This document shows, piece after piece, positions 23,235-35,200 of a stretch of 64,000 nt of DNA. Below the pieces are notes generated by a model, which did no database searches, was not told where the DNA came from, and saw only the letters and a program-made list of their open reading frames with translations. Within the stretch, counting starts at the first letter, position 1. Each line of letters starts with the position of its first letter. Location: positions 12,419,413-12,483,412 of the forward strand of contig CM065320.1 of assembly GCA_033032175.1 (NCBI GenBank), read 5' to 3'. The position numbers and the translations under genes were made by a program. Source of the stretch: Saturnia japonica. Lineage: Eukaryota; Arthropoda; Insecta; Lepidoptera; Saturniidae.

Positions 23235-23934
23235 TTCGTTAAAAATTGTCTTGTTCATGTTAAATTGTTAATGTTATAAAAATTAAGAATTATTTTTGGT
23301 ACATTTTTTTTTTTTTGTTACAAATATAATTCTGTTTTTGTTACATACTCCAATTATTGTTTTTTATTTCATTTGGCACAAGCTACCTGTCTATGTAAAA
23401 TAATAGTATGAATACTAATAATTACACTATACAATAGACATTTTAACATATCTAAATAAGTGTCGCTTTTGTCTTCATCCGAAGCTGAATCTCTATTGAA
23501 CAAGAAAAATAAATGTAATAAGTTAACCCCCAAGTTAACTTAGGACGGTTCTTGCGTAAACGAAATCAAAATTCTCAAAATCGGAAAAGGCCATCGAGAC
23601 AGGCCGGTCCAAATCAAACAATCCACCCCTGCGAAAAGGACGTCCACGTCCGACCACAGCCTGAGTAAACTCCGCTGAAATTAGTTCTGCAAGTTACATT
23701 CTGTGATGGAGACGCAAACTTTGATTACTTCCTAACAACGTTGTCGTCAGGACCACCAATGATAAGTTACCGAAATTATTGTCCGGCGAGTTTTTGGTCA
23801 TCCATCAAAAATCGTTTCAAAAAGTTGTACTTTGATTATCGAATGAAATGCTACTTGAATTACATACCTTTGTTCTTTTTAAATCATAATGTCAAACTAC
23901 TCCAATTTTAATTTAAAATATTTCAAGATTTATT
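23235..23934. other. No gene recognised
   Basis: A GC-richer patch lies at 23540-23780 without an open frame of note. Confidence 0.4.
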
Positions 23935-24060
23935 TTTATAATAGCTAGGCACATTGACGGTACTGTCTCTGATGGTAAGTACAGCACAGTCCTATCATGC
24001 CAGCCTGCATAAATATCTCTTCACGTTACGCTTAGAGAGCCCGATGTCGTAAGATGGAAC
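23935..24060 (-). mobile_element. CR1/Jockey-like LINE 3' fragment
   Basis: Short match to the 3' tail of the LINE at 7858-8345 ('gatggtaagtacagcac', 'cttcacgttacgctta'). Confidence 0.5.
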
Positions 24061-24159
24061 TATCCGTTATCCATAAAAATAAGTCACTGTAAAATCTTCG
24101 TAATATATCTTGAGTAGTTGCCGCTCTACGGTCTCACTCAACCTCATTTTATTAAGACT

Positions 24160-24500
24160 AGCGGAGCGCCTGCGGCTCCGCGCGCGTTTCTTGCGCAGAA
24201 ATTATTTTCATCCCGTAATTTTATTTTTACTCATATTATTGACAATTCTTATAGCCTATCAGTTGGGGATATCATACTTCTCGTGTAAAAAATTTCATCA
24301 AAATTGATTGGCAAGTAATAATTTTTTATACGATTTGTGATTCTAGTAACCTATTATTTATGGAATACTTTTTGTCTACAAAATTTCGTCCAAATTAGTC
24401 GAGAATTAATTTTAAAAAATTATGTAATTCTTTTTTTACGATTTCTTAAAGTAATATTTTCAAAGTTTATAATTTATTATTAGGCTATAATTTTAGATAT
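24160..24500 (+). repeat. Decayed interspersed repeat
   Basis: It contains the 'atttcatcaaaattg' and 'acttctcgtgta' motifs shared with 35060-35455 and common in lepidopteran repeats. Non-coding. Confidence 0.4.
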
Positions 24501-24518
24501 CGTAAAATATGAGTATTA

Positions 24519-24736
24519 AAAAACAACTTCAATGATCTTGAGAAGTTCCCTAGTGTATCTTCGAAGCTGAGGGTCCAATGTCAATCAAATTAAAATAGGA
24601 CCACCCTTAAGGTATCCCCTTTCCAACATAAAAAGAATCATCTAAATCAGTTCATAAGTAAAGAAGTTATTGCTGACCATCCATAAAAAAATATACATTC
24701 GAATTGTTAAACTCCGTCTTTTTTTGTAGTCAGTTA
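24519..24736 (-). mobile_element. MITE-like repeat family A, copy 3
   Basis: Inverted copy of family A. The ends are CAACTTCAATG on the left and a degenerate TAGTCAGTTA on the right. Confidence 0.6.
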
Positions 24737-25082
24737 AAAACTAAAATTACGAGATGAAAATAATTATAGCTTAATAAACGCGTGGGGGCGTATAATTAAT
24801 CTAGAAATAAATTACAAATGTTGATTTTCTATATAAAATCCATTATTTTTTTTATTACAATAAGTAAATAAATTTCATGTAAATCTAAAATCATTTTTAT
24901 CACATCACAGAGGTTTAACTTCCAAGCGCGCCCACAGGGTACATGCACCCTTTTTTCTTTATTAATTTTTTTAATGATTTTTATAATTGACATGAAAATA
25001 AAATAAAAAGTAAAAGAAAATCTTTTTAATTTTTAAGTTAGATTGTATAAGGTGCATCCAAACTTCGTTAAATAATATACAT
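24737..25082. other. No feature recognised
   Basis: AT-rich, with no coding signal. Confidence 0.45.
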
Positions 25083-25261
25083 ACTGCGACAAATAAGTTT
25101 TGAGACTCAGACCTTAACAATAACTAGTAGCGCCATGTATGTGTGCAGGCCGTTGTTTGAAAGCTGTAACATTCCTCTTTTCAGTAATATCAAATTCGCT
25201 TCAATTGATTCACAAAAAGCAAAAAAAAAAACATCTTTCTTGTCGGTGTTGAAATACTAAC

Positions 25262-26043
25262 ATGGAACAAACACCAATTATTAAATTTCATACAAAACTT
25301 GTAGAAATATTTTTGATGCAAGTATACGGCGATAATTGTTTGAGTAGAACAAATGTTTTTCTGTGATTTAAATAATTTCTGGAAGGCAGAGAGAGGTTAA
25401 AAGATGGTCATCGTGAAGGAAAACCAATTTCATATTGAACATCAGGAATGATGGAAAAAGTACGTGGATTTTATTGCAAACGATCGCAAGGCGTCACTGA
25501 AAATAATGAAAAAGGCTTTGAATATTAGCAAAGAAACGATTCGAACCATTCTTCACTAGGATTTGGCCAAAACAAAGGTCTGTGCAAGATTTGTTCCACA
25601 CGCTTTGACGGATGCTCTAAAATCAGCGCGGGTCCACATTTGTACACGAATTGTCCACAGGGAATTCGGTTCAACTGGACAAATGATTACAGGCGCATAT
25701 TAACTCGAAGTTTTGAAGCATCTGACAGCCAGAATGCGTCGTATTCGAACAGAATACCGTGATCCAGGAACCTGGTGTCTGTTGCACGATAATGCACCGA
25801 GTCATCAAGTCTGTGTGTTAAATCATCTACCGTATTCACCTGATGTGGCTTGGTGCGATTACGCTTTGTTATCAAAAGTAAAATTGAAGTTGATAGGACG
25901 TTTTTTAATAATATTTAGGCCATTCGAACAAGTTCAACACAGGCACTAGAGGCAATTCCACAAAATGAGCTAAAATACGAAAGTGAACCACTGTTGAAAC
26001 GTTGTAATAAGTGTGTTGAAACTCGAGGAGATTCTTTTGAATA
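25262..26043 (+). pseudogene. mariner transposase pseudogene
   Basis: Several frames are needed to follow it. Recognisable are the start region after ATGGAACAA (25262), the second catalytic Asp in L-H-D-N-A-P-S-H and the third in Y-S-P-D-V-A-W-C-D-Y, both within the open stretch 25713-25949, and a C-terminal L-L-K-R-C-N-K-C-V region. Only 17 residues separate these aspartates, against 34 in the family, showing an internal deletion. Confidence 0.75.
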
Positions 26044-26105
26044 GAAAAATCGAAAAATATTCATATTTCTCATTCCAATGATTTTTCCTAAGGTCAGTCT
26101 CGAAA

Positions 26106-26111
26106 TTTATT
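26106..26111 (-). promoter_or_regulatory. Candidate poly(A) signal AATAAA inside a mariner TIR
   Basis: On the minus strand AATAAA begins 27 bases after the P450 stop and lies within the right mariner inverted repeat. It is the first such hexamer downstream of the stop. Use in vivo is inferred. Confidence 0.35.
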
Positions 26112-26137
26112 TGTCGCACCGTGATACCAACGCTGTG

Positions 26138-26295
26138 CTACTGATTTCGTGGAAGAAACTTAACTTTTACTCCGTTCTTCGATCTTAGGATAAGATCAGC
26201 GCATAAGATCGGTTTCATGTCTACTGGTAGCAACTTGAAATGTCTAATCACGGCTGATATAGTCACCTTCATTTCCATCATAGCAAACTTTTGAC
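26138..26295 (-). CDS. P450 exon 11 (residues 444-495 and stop)
   Basis: Acceptor TTTTACAG. Encodes the [11 protein letters not shown]-helix and the C-terminus, ending N-Q then TAG at 26138-26140. Confidence 0.94.
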
Positions 26296-29200
26296 CTGTA
26301 AAACGATTCAAAATATTATAATATTTTTTAATTATTACAATCTTATTAAATATTTTCCTTGTTACTAAATAAGTAAGTAGGTACCTGAACAAATTTACTA
26401 AAATCTAACGTTAATTTTTATAATGTCTTTCTGTGCCAAATTATTTAACTGAAAAAACTGCTTATACTATTAATTTGAAATTTATAGAAGTAATAGCTAG
26501 CGAACCTAAATTAATTTATACTTTAATGTATTATTAACTCACCAATACAATTTCTTGGTCCAGCACTAAACGCGAGCCAGCTAAATGGATTTCTCGCGAC
26601 TGAATTATCAAATCTCTCCGGCCTGAACTCCAATGGATCTTCAAACACTAGAGGATTCCGTTGCATTTGGAATATGTTAATAATCACTGATGATCCTTTT
26701 AATAACTTCAAACTTCCAACCTCTGTAAATAGTAATATATAGTAATAATATAATCTATCCAACAAACAAAGTTTTATAGTTATAATGTTAAATTTAAGAA
26801 ATATCGTTAACGGAAAATTAGTACCTTATTGAGATAATGATAATGTAACCCACACAAAATGTAACTTTGCAAAATATTGAGGAGGTTCTATATACAAATT
26901 TCGTTCTGATTAGTGCGGATTATTGCCACAAAACTTTACCATGTCGTCGTGGATCCACACCACGTTAAAATTTTGAACACTGAATTTGTCTCACACTATT
27001 CGCCAAGGAATTTAAAACTTTTTAGCCTATATTTTGTGGATTTTTTGGCTGGATCTTTGTTATGTGTTTATTTTTTTGTTCAATCATAAGCTGAAGTGAT
27101 TTGGTCATATATTAATCTATATTGGTGGCATTTTGAATAATAAAAATTGAGTATTGTGCACAAGTGAAATGAATGAACTAGAAACATGCATTGTTACCCA
27201 TCTTATTAGACCCATGTTTGAAGATTAGAAAAATTGTACGCAGTTAAAAAAAAGGAAAGGCTTTTTCACGAGAAAGCAAGTTTCAAGATTGATCACCAAG
27301 CCGTATTGACGATTTCAAACGCCAAGAAATCAGTAAAAACAAAATCAAAAGAAAACCATATTTTATGTCATTACAACTTACATGAAGTAGTGATAACCTT
27401 TGCAGAAGTTAACTAATTAACAGATGCACCTAGAATCTATGTTTTTTTTTTAAATATAATTACGCCAAAGTGACATCACTATCCCTGATAAGTACAGAAT
27501 AATTGTAAAACAGCGGCAACTGTCGAGAAATCAGCAATCGATCGACGGTCATCGTTGTCATGCCAGCCTGCACACCTCTTGGCAGACACTGGCTGATTCC
27601 AAAATGCGATAAACTAAAACACAAACCCTGTAAAGGGCTTATCATCATTTGCATGGTGGTCACGAGACAGTCGGTCACAATTGTCATCTCCTACCACCAA
27701 GGTTCCAGATTTAGGTAACTGATCGTACTATAGCATATTACTGATACTAGGATTGAGGAAAAAAAATATAGTAAGTTACCTGTGTCTTTCATTACTTGGC
27801 GCTCTATAAAAGGCACTGCAGGATAAATTCGAAGAGACTCTCTAATCACCAACTCCAGATATTTCATTTGTTGTAACTCACTGGGAAATCAACACAAGTA
27901 TTAAAGTGCTTATTACATAATATCAACTTTGAAATATTCATATATTTGGCAAAAGATTCATAACGCCAGCCAACGAATTATTGGCCAATAAGTTTTTTAC
28001 TTTATTTTTTTCCTATGAGATATTAAAATAACATTTTTACCAATGTCACCCTTTTTCTTTCTCTCTTTCTTCCTTCATGCCTTTCTTCCTTCCTTCCTTC
28101 CATGTGTCACTCTAGTTAAGTATAATTTGCACTTCGTTTAAGTTATCCAATTTTATTACTTAGCAAAATTGAAAAAAATATATACCATAGAATAACAGAA
28201 TATAGTGTTTTTTAATCATTTCAAATGGTTCTAACCTATATGTAGGATCTCTGTCCATGTCAATACCGAAAATTCCCATTTGTTCTTCTAAAATCTTCTG
28301 TTGGACATCTTCATATTTTGATATACAGAAAAGACTGTACACAATACCAGATGTTGTCGTGTCGTGCCCCTAAAAATAATAAGACCAAAATCAATAATAC
28401 TTAATATCATTAAAACTGATTCCGAAAACAACCCAGCCATTGAGGTGAGCGGGCAAGAAACTAGATCTGGTTATAATTTTTTTTTCTTTTACTGTGTAAA
28501 TAAGGTTTACAATTAATAATTATATTATTTTACTGGAAGCACAGAGAGGAAGGCATTTCCGGACATCAATATCATGCACGTAATAATTCTCTCTAAAATA
28601 AACCTTTTCACAGTAAAAGCCTGCTAAATATGGTCCTTGAACTTATTCTCTGGCAAATCGGTAATATGCTTATGATTATGAACCTTATCACAGAACATAA
28701 CACTATTACCTAAAAAATCTTTTATTGGTCTTACATGAGATAGGGAACATGATTAAATTCTGCGGAAGCGTATAACATATTATGTTAATAAATATCACAA
28801 CAAATCATAAATGCATAATAATATAGGAGTCTGGAGAGTCAAACTCTTTGAATATAATGTTAAAATTAACCAATGAGAAATTAGAGTCGATGTAAACACT
28901 TCCAAGGATGTTAAATGCCCAAAAAAGAAAACCATCAACTTCAATGATTCTGAAGAGTTCCCTGGTGTATCTCCGAAGTTGACAGTGATTAAAATGGGAC
29001 TACCCTTGATGTATCCCCTATCTAATAAAAAAAAATTATCCAAATCGGTTCATAAACAAAGAAGTTATGGCTGAACATTCATAAAAAAATACATTCGAAT
29101 TGAGAACATAACCTCCATCTTTTTTTGGTCGGTTAATAAACAAACTATGAAGAAGCAAAATTTTAATATATAATATTTTTTTTGAAAGTGAAAACGTCTT

Positions 29201-32200
29201 TGGCCGCGTTGGACGATTTTAGGGGAAAAATTATGGGTTCGCGTGACCTTGGCGTCAACGATGACATCGACATGCTCGTGACGTATTGCGTTTGCTTCAC
29301 ACTAGCGACGCGTAGTATAACGATCTGTGTACATGTATATGCATATATACACTAATACATTGTATATACTCGACAGTATCATATGCGTGTTTGACTTTTT
29401 GGATGGGTAAAATCTTGTGATTTCGCATCACCGACATGTTCTGCAATAATTCAGACTAGATAAAATTGATTCAAAAATTCGAAATTGAGTATTCACTTCT
29501 GTCGGCAGTCCTTATGACTGTTGAGTTTTTTTTTTTTTATTGTATATCTTTTATTTTATGTAATTGTTACTGTATGCGCGCACAAGTGACTTTTGTTACC
29601 GTAACTTTTTTTCAACAGGTAACAATCTCACCTGATCTTAAGTGTAGCTGTCGGTACACACCTATTGGTGTTTGGCGACAGATTTTCAACTTGATGGTAG
29701 CTAGCCAGGCGGGCATTTGAAAAAGCCGTACCTATCTCCATGCTGTTGTCACCCTTGTCAATTCTATAGATTAAATTGTTTTGTCGCGTTCTAAAGTGCG
29801 CGCTCCTCCATACACAGGTATCTATAGAACCGGACAAGGGTGAAGAAACCGTCACGGTGATAAAAGTCACTCGTGCGCGTAAGTCTAACAACCTAAATTA
29901 CTTCTTCTTTATATTTAAGGGTAAGTGTGTTCTTGAACAATTTTGACAAAGTCACTTATAAAGAGTATTTTTCCAATTTTCTTACTATCTTCAAACATAG
30001 CTTCAACAAGATGGCGGGCCTTTGTTATAACTTTTCAGGGAATTTTTGTGGCATCTTAAAATGCATATTCTCAGTTATTATTTATAATTCATTTCACATG
30101 TGCACAATAACCAAACTACTTAGTGTACAATGCCGCCAATATTACATGACAATATATATAACATAACAAATCGTTAAACACGGATGTATGTGTGAACGAA
30201 CCATTAGTTAGATAAAATTATCTAAGTAATTTAGGTAAGTTTTTGTGGGTATTAATTAACTGGTGGTTTATGTTTAATTCATAAACGTATGTTATCATTA
30301 CTTATATAATTTTATCTTTCTAATGGCCCGTTCACACATTAACGAATCATTATTTTTGCTGGATCGTTATTTGTCACTATTCGTATTAATTACTTCAGTT
30401 GCGCGGAACCTCTTATGGCCGTATTATAATTATGAATAGTGAAAAATTACGAATACGTCAATCGGTATTAATAACAAAACTTTAAACACGGATGTATGTA
30501 AGCGTGATCGGGCCGTAAGTCAGTTCGCTTAAGTTGTTTTCTTTCAATGAAGACATCCTTTAACATTTTAGAATTATTTGCACGCCTCATAAACACATAA
30601 CGCGAAACGGTTGAGGTTGTGCTCTTCTCTCGACTCGTCAAAGACAATCAATTTTTAAACTGCATCTACCACAGTCAATTGGCACTTATACGATAATATG
30701 AGTATATTTCAAGAAAACAGTTCAAATAATCTATCTCATATTCCGTAAAAAACAATTTTATTTAGCTATTTAAAAAAACTGTTTGAAAAACATTTACGTG
30801 GACGTGCGGATTTCTTTTTACGAATTGGTTACGATACCTTCCAAAAAAATGGACATATCGAGACCGAGTTTTGTTTATTACCTTCATAATAACATAACTT
30901 ATTACCCATATTTTATTAATAAAATAGTGTTTTATTTTTTTTTATTTCACTATTTACACTTTTACAATAACAATGGTGCTCTGTCATTTGTTCAGTAGTG
31001 CGCTTGCACTCTATTTTTTTTCTTATCTAGAATTTTTCCAAATGTCATTTGTTTCTTTACTGAATTCTAGTACATGACATTTTATTTCCTTATAAAAAAT
31101 AACAGGTATGTGAAAACAAGTTACGTTACAAAGTGTTGTCATTGTTATAGTAATTTACATAGCGTAGGTAGATAGCAGCAATCAGCAAGACAGGACAAAT
31201 TTATCACGCGATGTATTTATTTCTTTGTTCGCTATTACTTAATTATACATACTGGTACCACAGTGGTACTTATAAAGTATTAAATACACATAAAATTAAA
31301 CCTAAAACGGTTACATTTATAATGTTCACACTTATCATTAATTTAGGTCTTTGGACTAAATAAAATTCAAATTTAAAATAGTACTAAAACCGTGAATGGA
31401 TTTAAATTTAGTAATGAATTAGAAACAGAGACTTCGGACGCGATAATGACAATACAAAATTTCATAAGAATATAAGATTTCAATAAGGAATAGTGTTTTT
31501 TTTTAAATTAAGACATTCTGCCTATATAGATCAATATATATATATGTATATCATCAATTGCACAAGTACCACGTACAAACGCACAAAGTTTTTGCCTTTC
31601 TATAAATGTGAAATAGAAATGTTTATTTAATTGTCTTTACTATATACTACCGCAGTAATTAATTAGATCCCGTCATTTTATTTTTCCTTTTTTATCTTTG
31701 AATAATGTATATAGTTTATTCGTTGACGAATATTATACACATTCCGTGTACATAAAAATCACATCAAAATCGGTTGAAAATTATTATCCAGTGTCATTAC
31801 GATTTCGAAAAGTATTGTTGATATTTTTTGCTATTGTAGCTCGGCAAAATTACTATATAGCACCTGAAAGTGATAGTGAGTGTGGTACAGTCTACAAGCA
31901 ACGGCAATCGTCGATATCATACCCAACTGATGAAATGCCTCTTTAGACCTCGTTAGAAGGACGCAATGTCATCGGAAAGAGGGAACATGTTAGCTGGGAG
32001 ACTATTTAATTGCACATCTGCACGGTACGGCAAAGGTAAGAAAAATTCTTATAACCTACATTACTTTATATACATTAAGCAAAACCCAAACTGTTATATT
32101 ATGTACCATTTGTAATAACAGCACATAGACGGGCGTGTAAACAAGTTTACTCTTTAGATGATAGTGTTGATATATTAAGACGTAGTTTATGCAGAGACAT

Positions 32201-35200
32201 TTTCACTAACTTTTAAGTAATTTTTGTAATAATTTTAGTTTGTGCTAATTTTTGCGTTTATCTTCGTTGCTGTGACTTACATTTTTATCATTTATATTTG
32301 TGAAAACTTGTAATTGGCCTTCTGTTTCGATTATTTTTACTACGTTTTCTTTAGCTGTAAGTTTTCCTACAGCGACACGGTGCCGCGGTGTTCGAAGACT
32401 CAATCATTAAGCCATCATCGCTTCAAAGTACTAATGTTTATTATTCTGAATAGCAGTTTCGTGTCTCCCACGGATAAACAAAACCGTCTGTATTTTTAAT
32501 TACCATATAATTATGTTGGTGTAATAATAAAACAACAACAATAACCAAAATTACCCAGATTTTTATTCAATTGTATTCGTATTTGGAAAAAAGAATGGTT
32601 TTAAATTAAAAGTAACATAGAATTATAAATTTAATTTGTTTCAAAATAATAATGCGTATATTTTAGGAATGGGCTGAAGATCCGTATACATTCGGTTTAA
32701 CTCATTTACGGCCGTTTTCAATCATTTATCTCAGTATACTATCCCCGATAAATACATATTTGTAATAAGTACTTACTAACTTTAACTTATGACAGATATC
32801 GGCTTCCCTCTTATCTATTCAAGCTATAAGATATGGATATATATATTATGTAGATACGAAAAATTATCCATTGATAGATTAGTGAAAAAAAAGAAAGGAT
32901 AAGAGGTCGTATTTTCTATCTTTATTAACTGAAACAGCGGATAGATAGATTATTGAAAACGGCCGTTAGTTACCGAGAGGCTTTCAGGCTGGCAGGCATG
33001 AAAGCGACGCGACGGCCGGCGATGAATTACCAAACTCTTGTTTTTTTTTTTTAACTGACAACACTGTTAGTCTTAGGGGCCCTATCCAAAAACAAGGCCG
33101 CTGCGGCTTTTACAGCTTCACCGAACTTGGGGGCGAGCGCTTAGGGCACTCAGCCGCGAAAGTTTTTCACGTGAAATTACGAGGGTGCCAGAGTGGCCGA
33201 AACTCGGCTTGGGCGGTCGTCGCGAATGCGAATAGGTCGCGATCTAGCTAATTCCCTACTCCTACAAATTCGAGTTAACTAACATATACTCATATGCACG
33301 TTCCCCTCCTCCTGGGAAGAAGGAGGGAACCATGCGTATGTGTATTTAGTGATCGGAATGGTTTTTCTACACTAACTAGCGCATTAGTCTAACTAAAAAA
33401 AAAACCCTTACAGAACCCATGTACCTGTGTGGTGTGCACGTGTGTGCGTTCATACGTGTGTAATGTTGTATGTGGGTAGCTAAGTGTTGCACATACAGTG
33501 TCACTTGTATCGCGCGGGGGCCAAACTCTTGATGTTCGCCGTTATTTTTATTGTGCGCTTACAGTCAGGCAACTAAAGTCTAGATCCGTTCCACCGGCAT
33601 GCCGCTCATGAGCCAACAGTCGCTAGCGCGATACAGTGACACATCATTCCCAAGTTATCTACACACACACATGACACTGCACTTTACACATGCACACCAT
33701 TCAGATACATAGATTCCGTAAGGGACCTCTTTTTTATTTTTTTTGGTTTGTTAATCTTTCACCAAACTGCACGACTACTAAATAAATAATATAATATAAA
33801 AAGCAGAAACATGTATATATGTATACTTAGTTGAATCGAATTTTACGGATGGGGAATTAGTCAGAAAGCGACTTATTTGCAATTAGGGCAACAGCCTAAG
33901 CCCACTTTGGCACCATTGAGCTTGTTGAGTCGCTTTCGCTGTTGAGTGCATTGCACGCTTGCCGCCAACCTCGGTGAAGCTGTCAAAGCCTATAATAACT
34001 ACAGGGCCTTTATAGACAGTTCAAAAAAAACCCTCGGGCTCAAAGCAGTGACCTTGCCATGCTCCTTTATTTCCATTTGCAAGGGCTCGTGACAAGCACT
34101 GTACTTGCTATGGATAATCCCCCAGTATAATTTATTGTTTTTAAGTATTACAACGCAGTATTTAGCTGGAGCGAAACTATTTATAATGTGAAATCATGCT
34201 ATGATCAACTTAAGAAAAGTCAACGCACAACCAAATCTAGTCAAGCTATAAAAATGAAATATTTTCTCACCGAAATATAATAATGAAAGGTATACATAAC
34301 AACTTTCAAAGCGGATATGAATGGGTTTTTACCAGGATAAAAAGTGTCCTATGTGTTAATCTATCCGTATGCTCTGTGTCCATGCATCTATCCATCCATC
34401 CATATCCATTCAGTCGTATTTGCGTGATTGAGTAACAAACATACAAACTGTAACATGTATAAAATATTCAACAAGATATTATTATATAAATACCTCAAAC
34501 ATGAATGTATCCACTTCTTCTCTAATACTCGTATCGTCGAAATGTTTCCCGTCTATCTTGGCTAAGAGAAGCAGATCCAAAAATGCATGCTTGTTTTTCA
34601 TACCTAAGTCAATAAAGTTTAATTTAGATTAGGTTTCTCAAATAATGTCAAAACTGCTTCAGGCTTGATTGATTTCAAAGGGAGCGAAACAATAAATTCA
34701 CAAACTATGGATTTTATCCTGTATTATTTTACTGTTATTTTTAGATAATTATATAATCATAAGTACATATGAGAACAAAGGCAATAAATATAGAGTAACA
34801 AAATTAGCAACAAGAACAATCTCGTATTGTATAACATACTTTGTTTATTGTGCAAAACTGAAATGGATTATAAATGATAACGAGAACTATGCATTTTGAG
34901 TTGCCATAAAAACTCCCTCGATAGTTTTAATAAGGGAGCCGCCATGTTATTCTTTTTTAATGACACAATTATGCCAATGTCACGTGGATAGAATAAGAAC
35001 GATCGCATATTTACGGTAACATATTCCACAAATTAATATCAATTTATTCGTTCTAGTGTAGTACATAAAAATAATAGTAAATTATAGGAAATCAAATTAT
35101 TATATTATTGACAATTCATACAGGCTATCAATTGAGGAATGACATATGTTTCCCGACTACAATATTAGATCAAAAACGGGTGAGACTTGATGAACATTTA

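Larger units (their letters stand above)
25083..26120 (+). mobile_element. mariner element, decayed, abutting the P450 3' end
   Basis: Imperfect terminal inverted repeats of about 29 bp: left TGCGACAAATAAGTTTTGAG, right the inverse of GCGACAAATAAATTTCGAGA. Between them are plus-strand pieces of a mariner transposase with many stops. The right end lies 17 bases from the P450 stop codon at 26138-26140. No clean TA duplication is visible. Confidence 0.8.
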
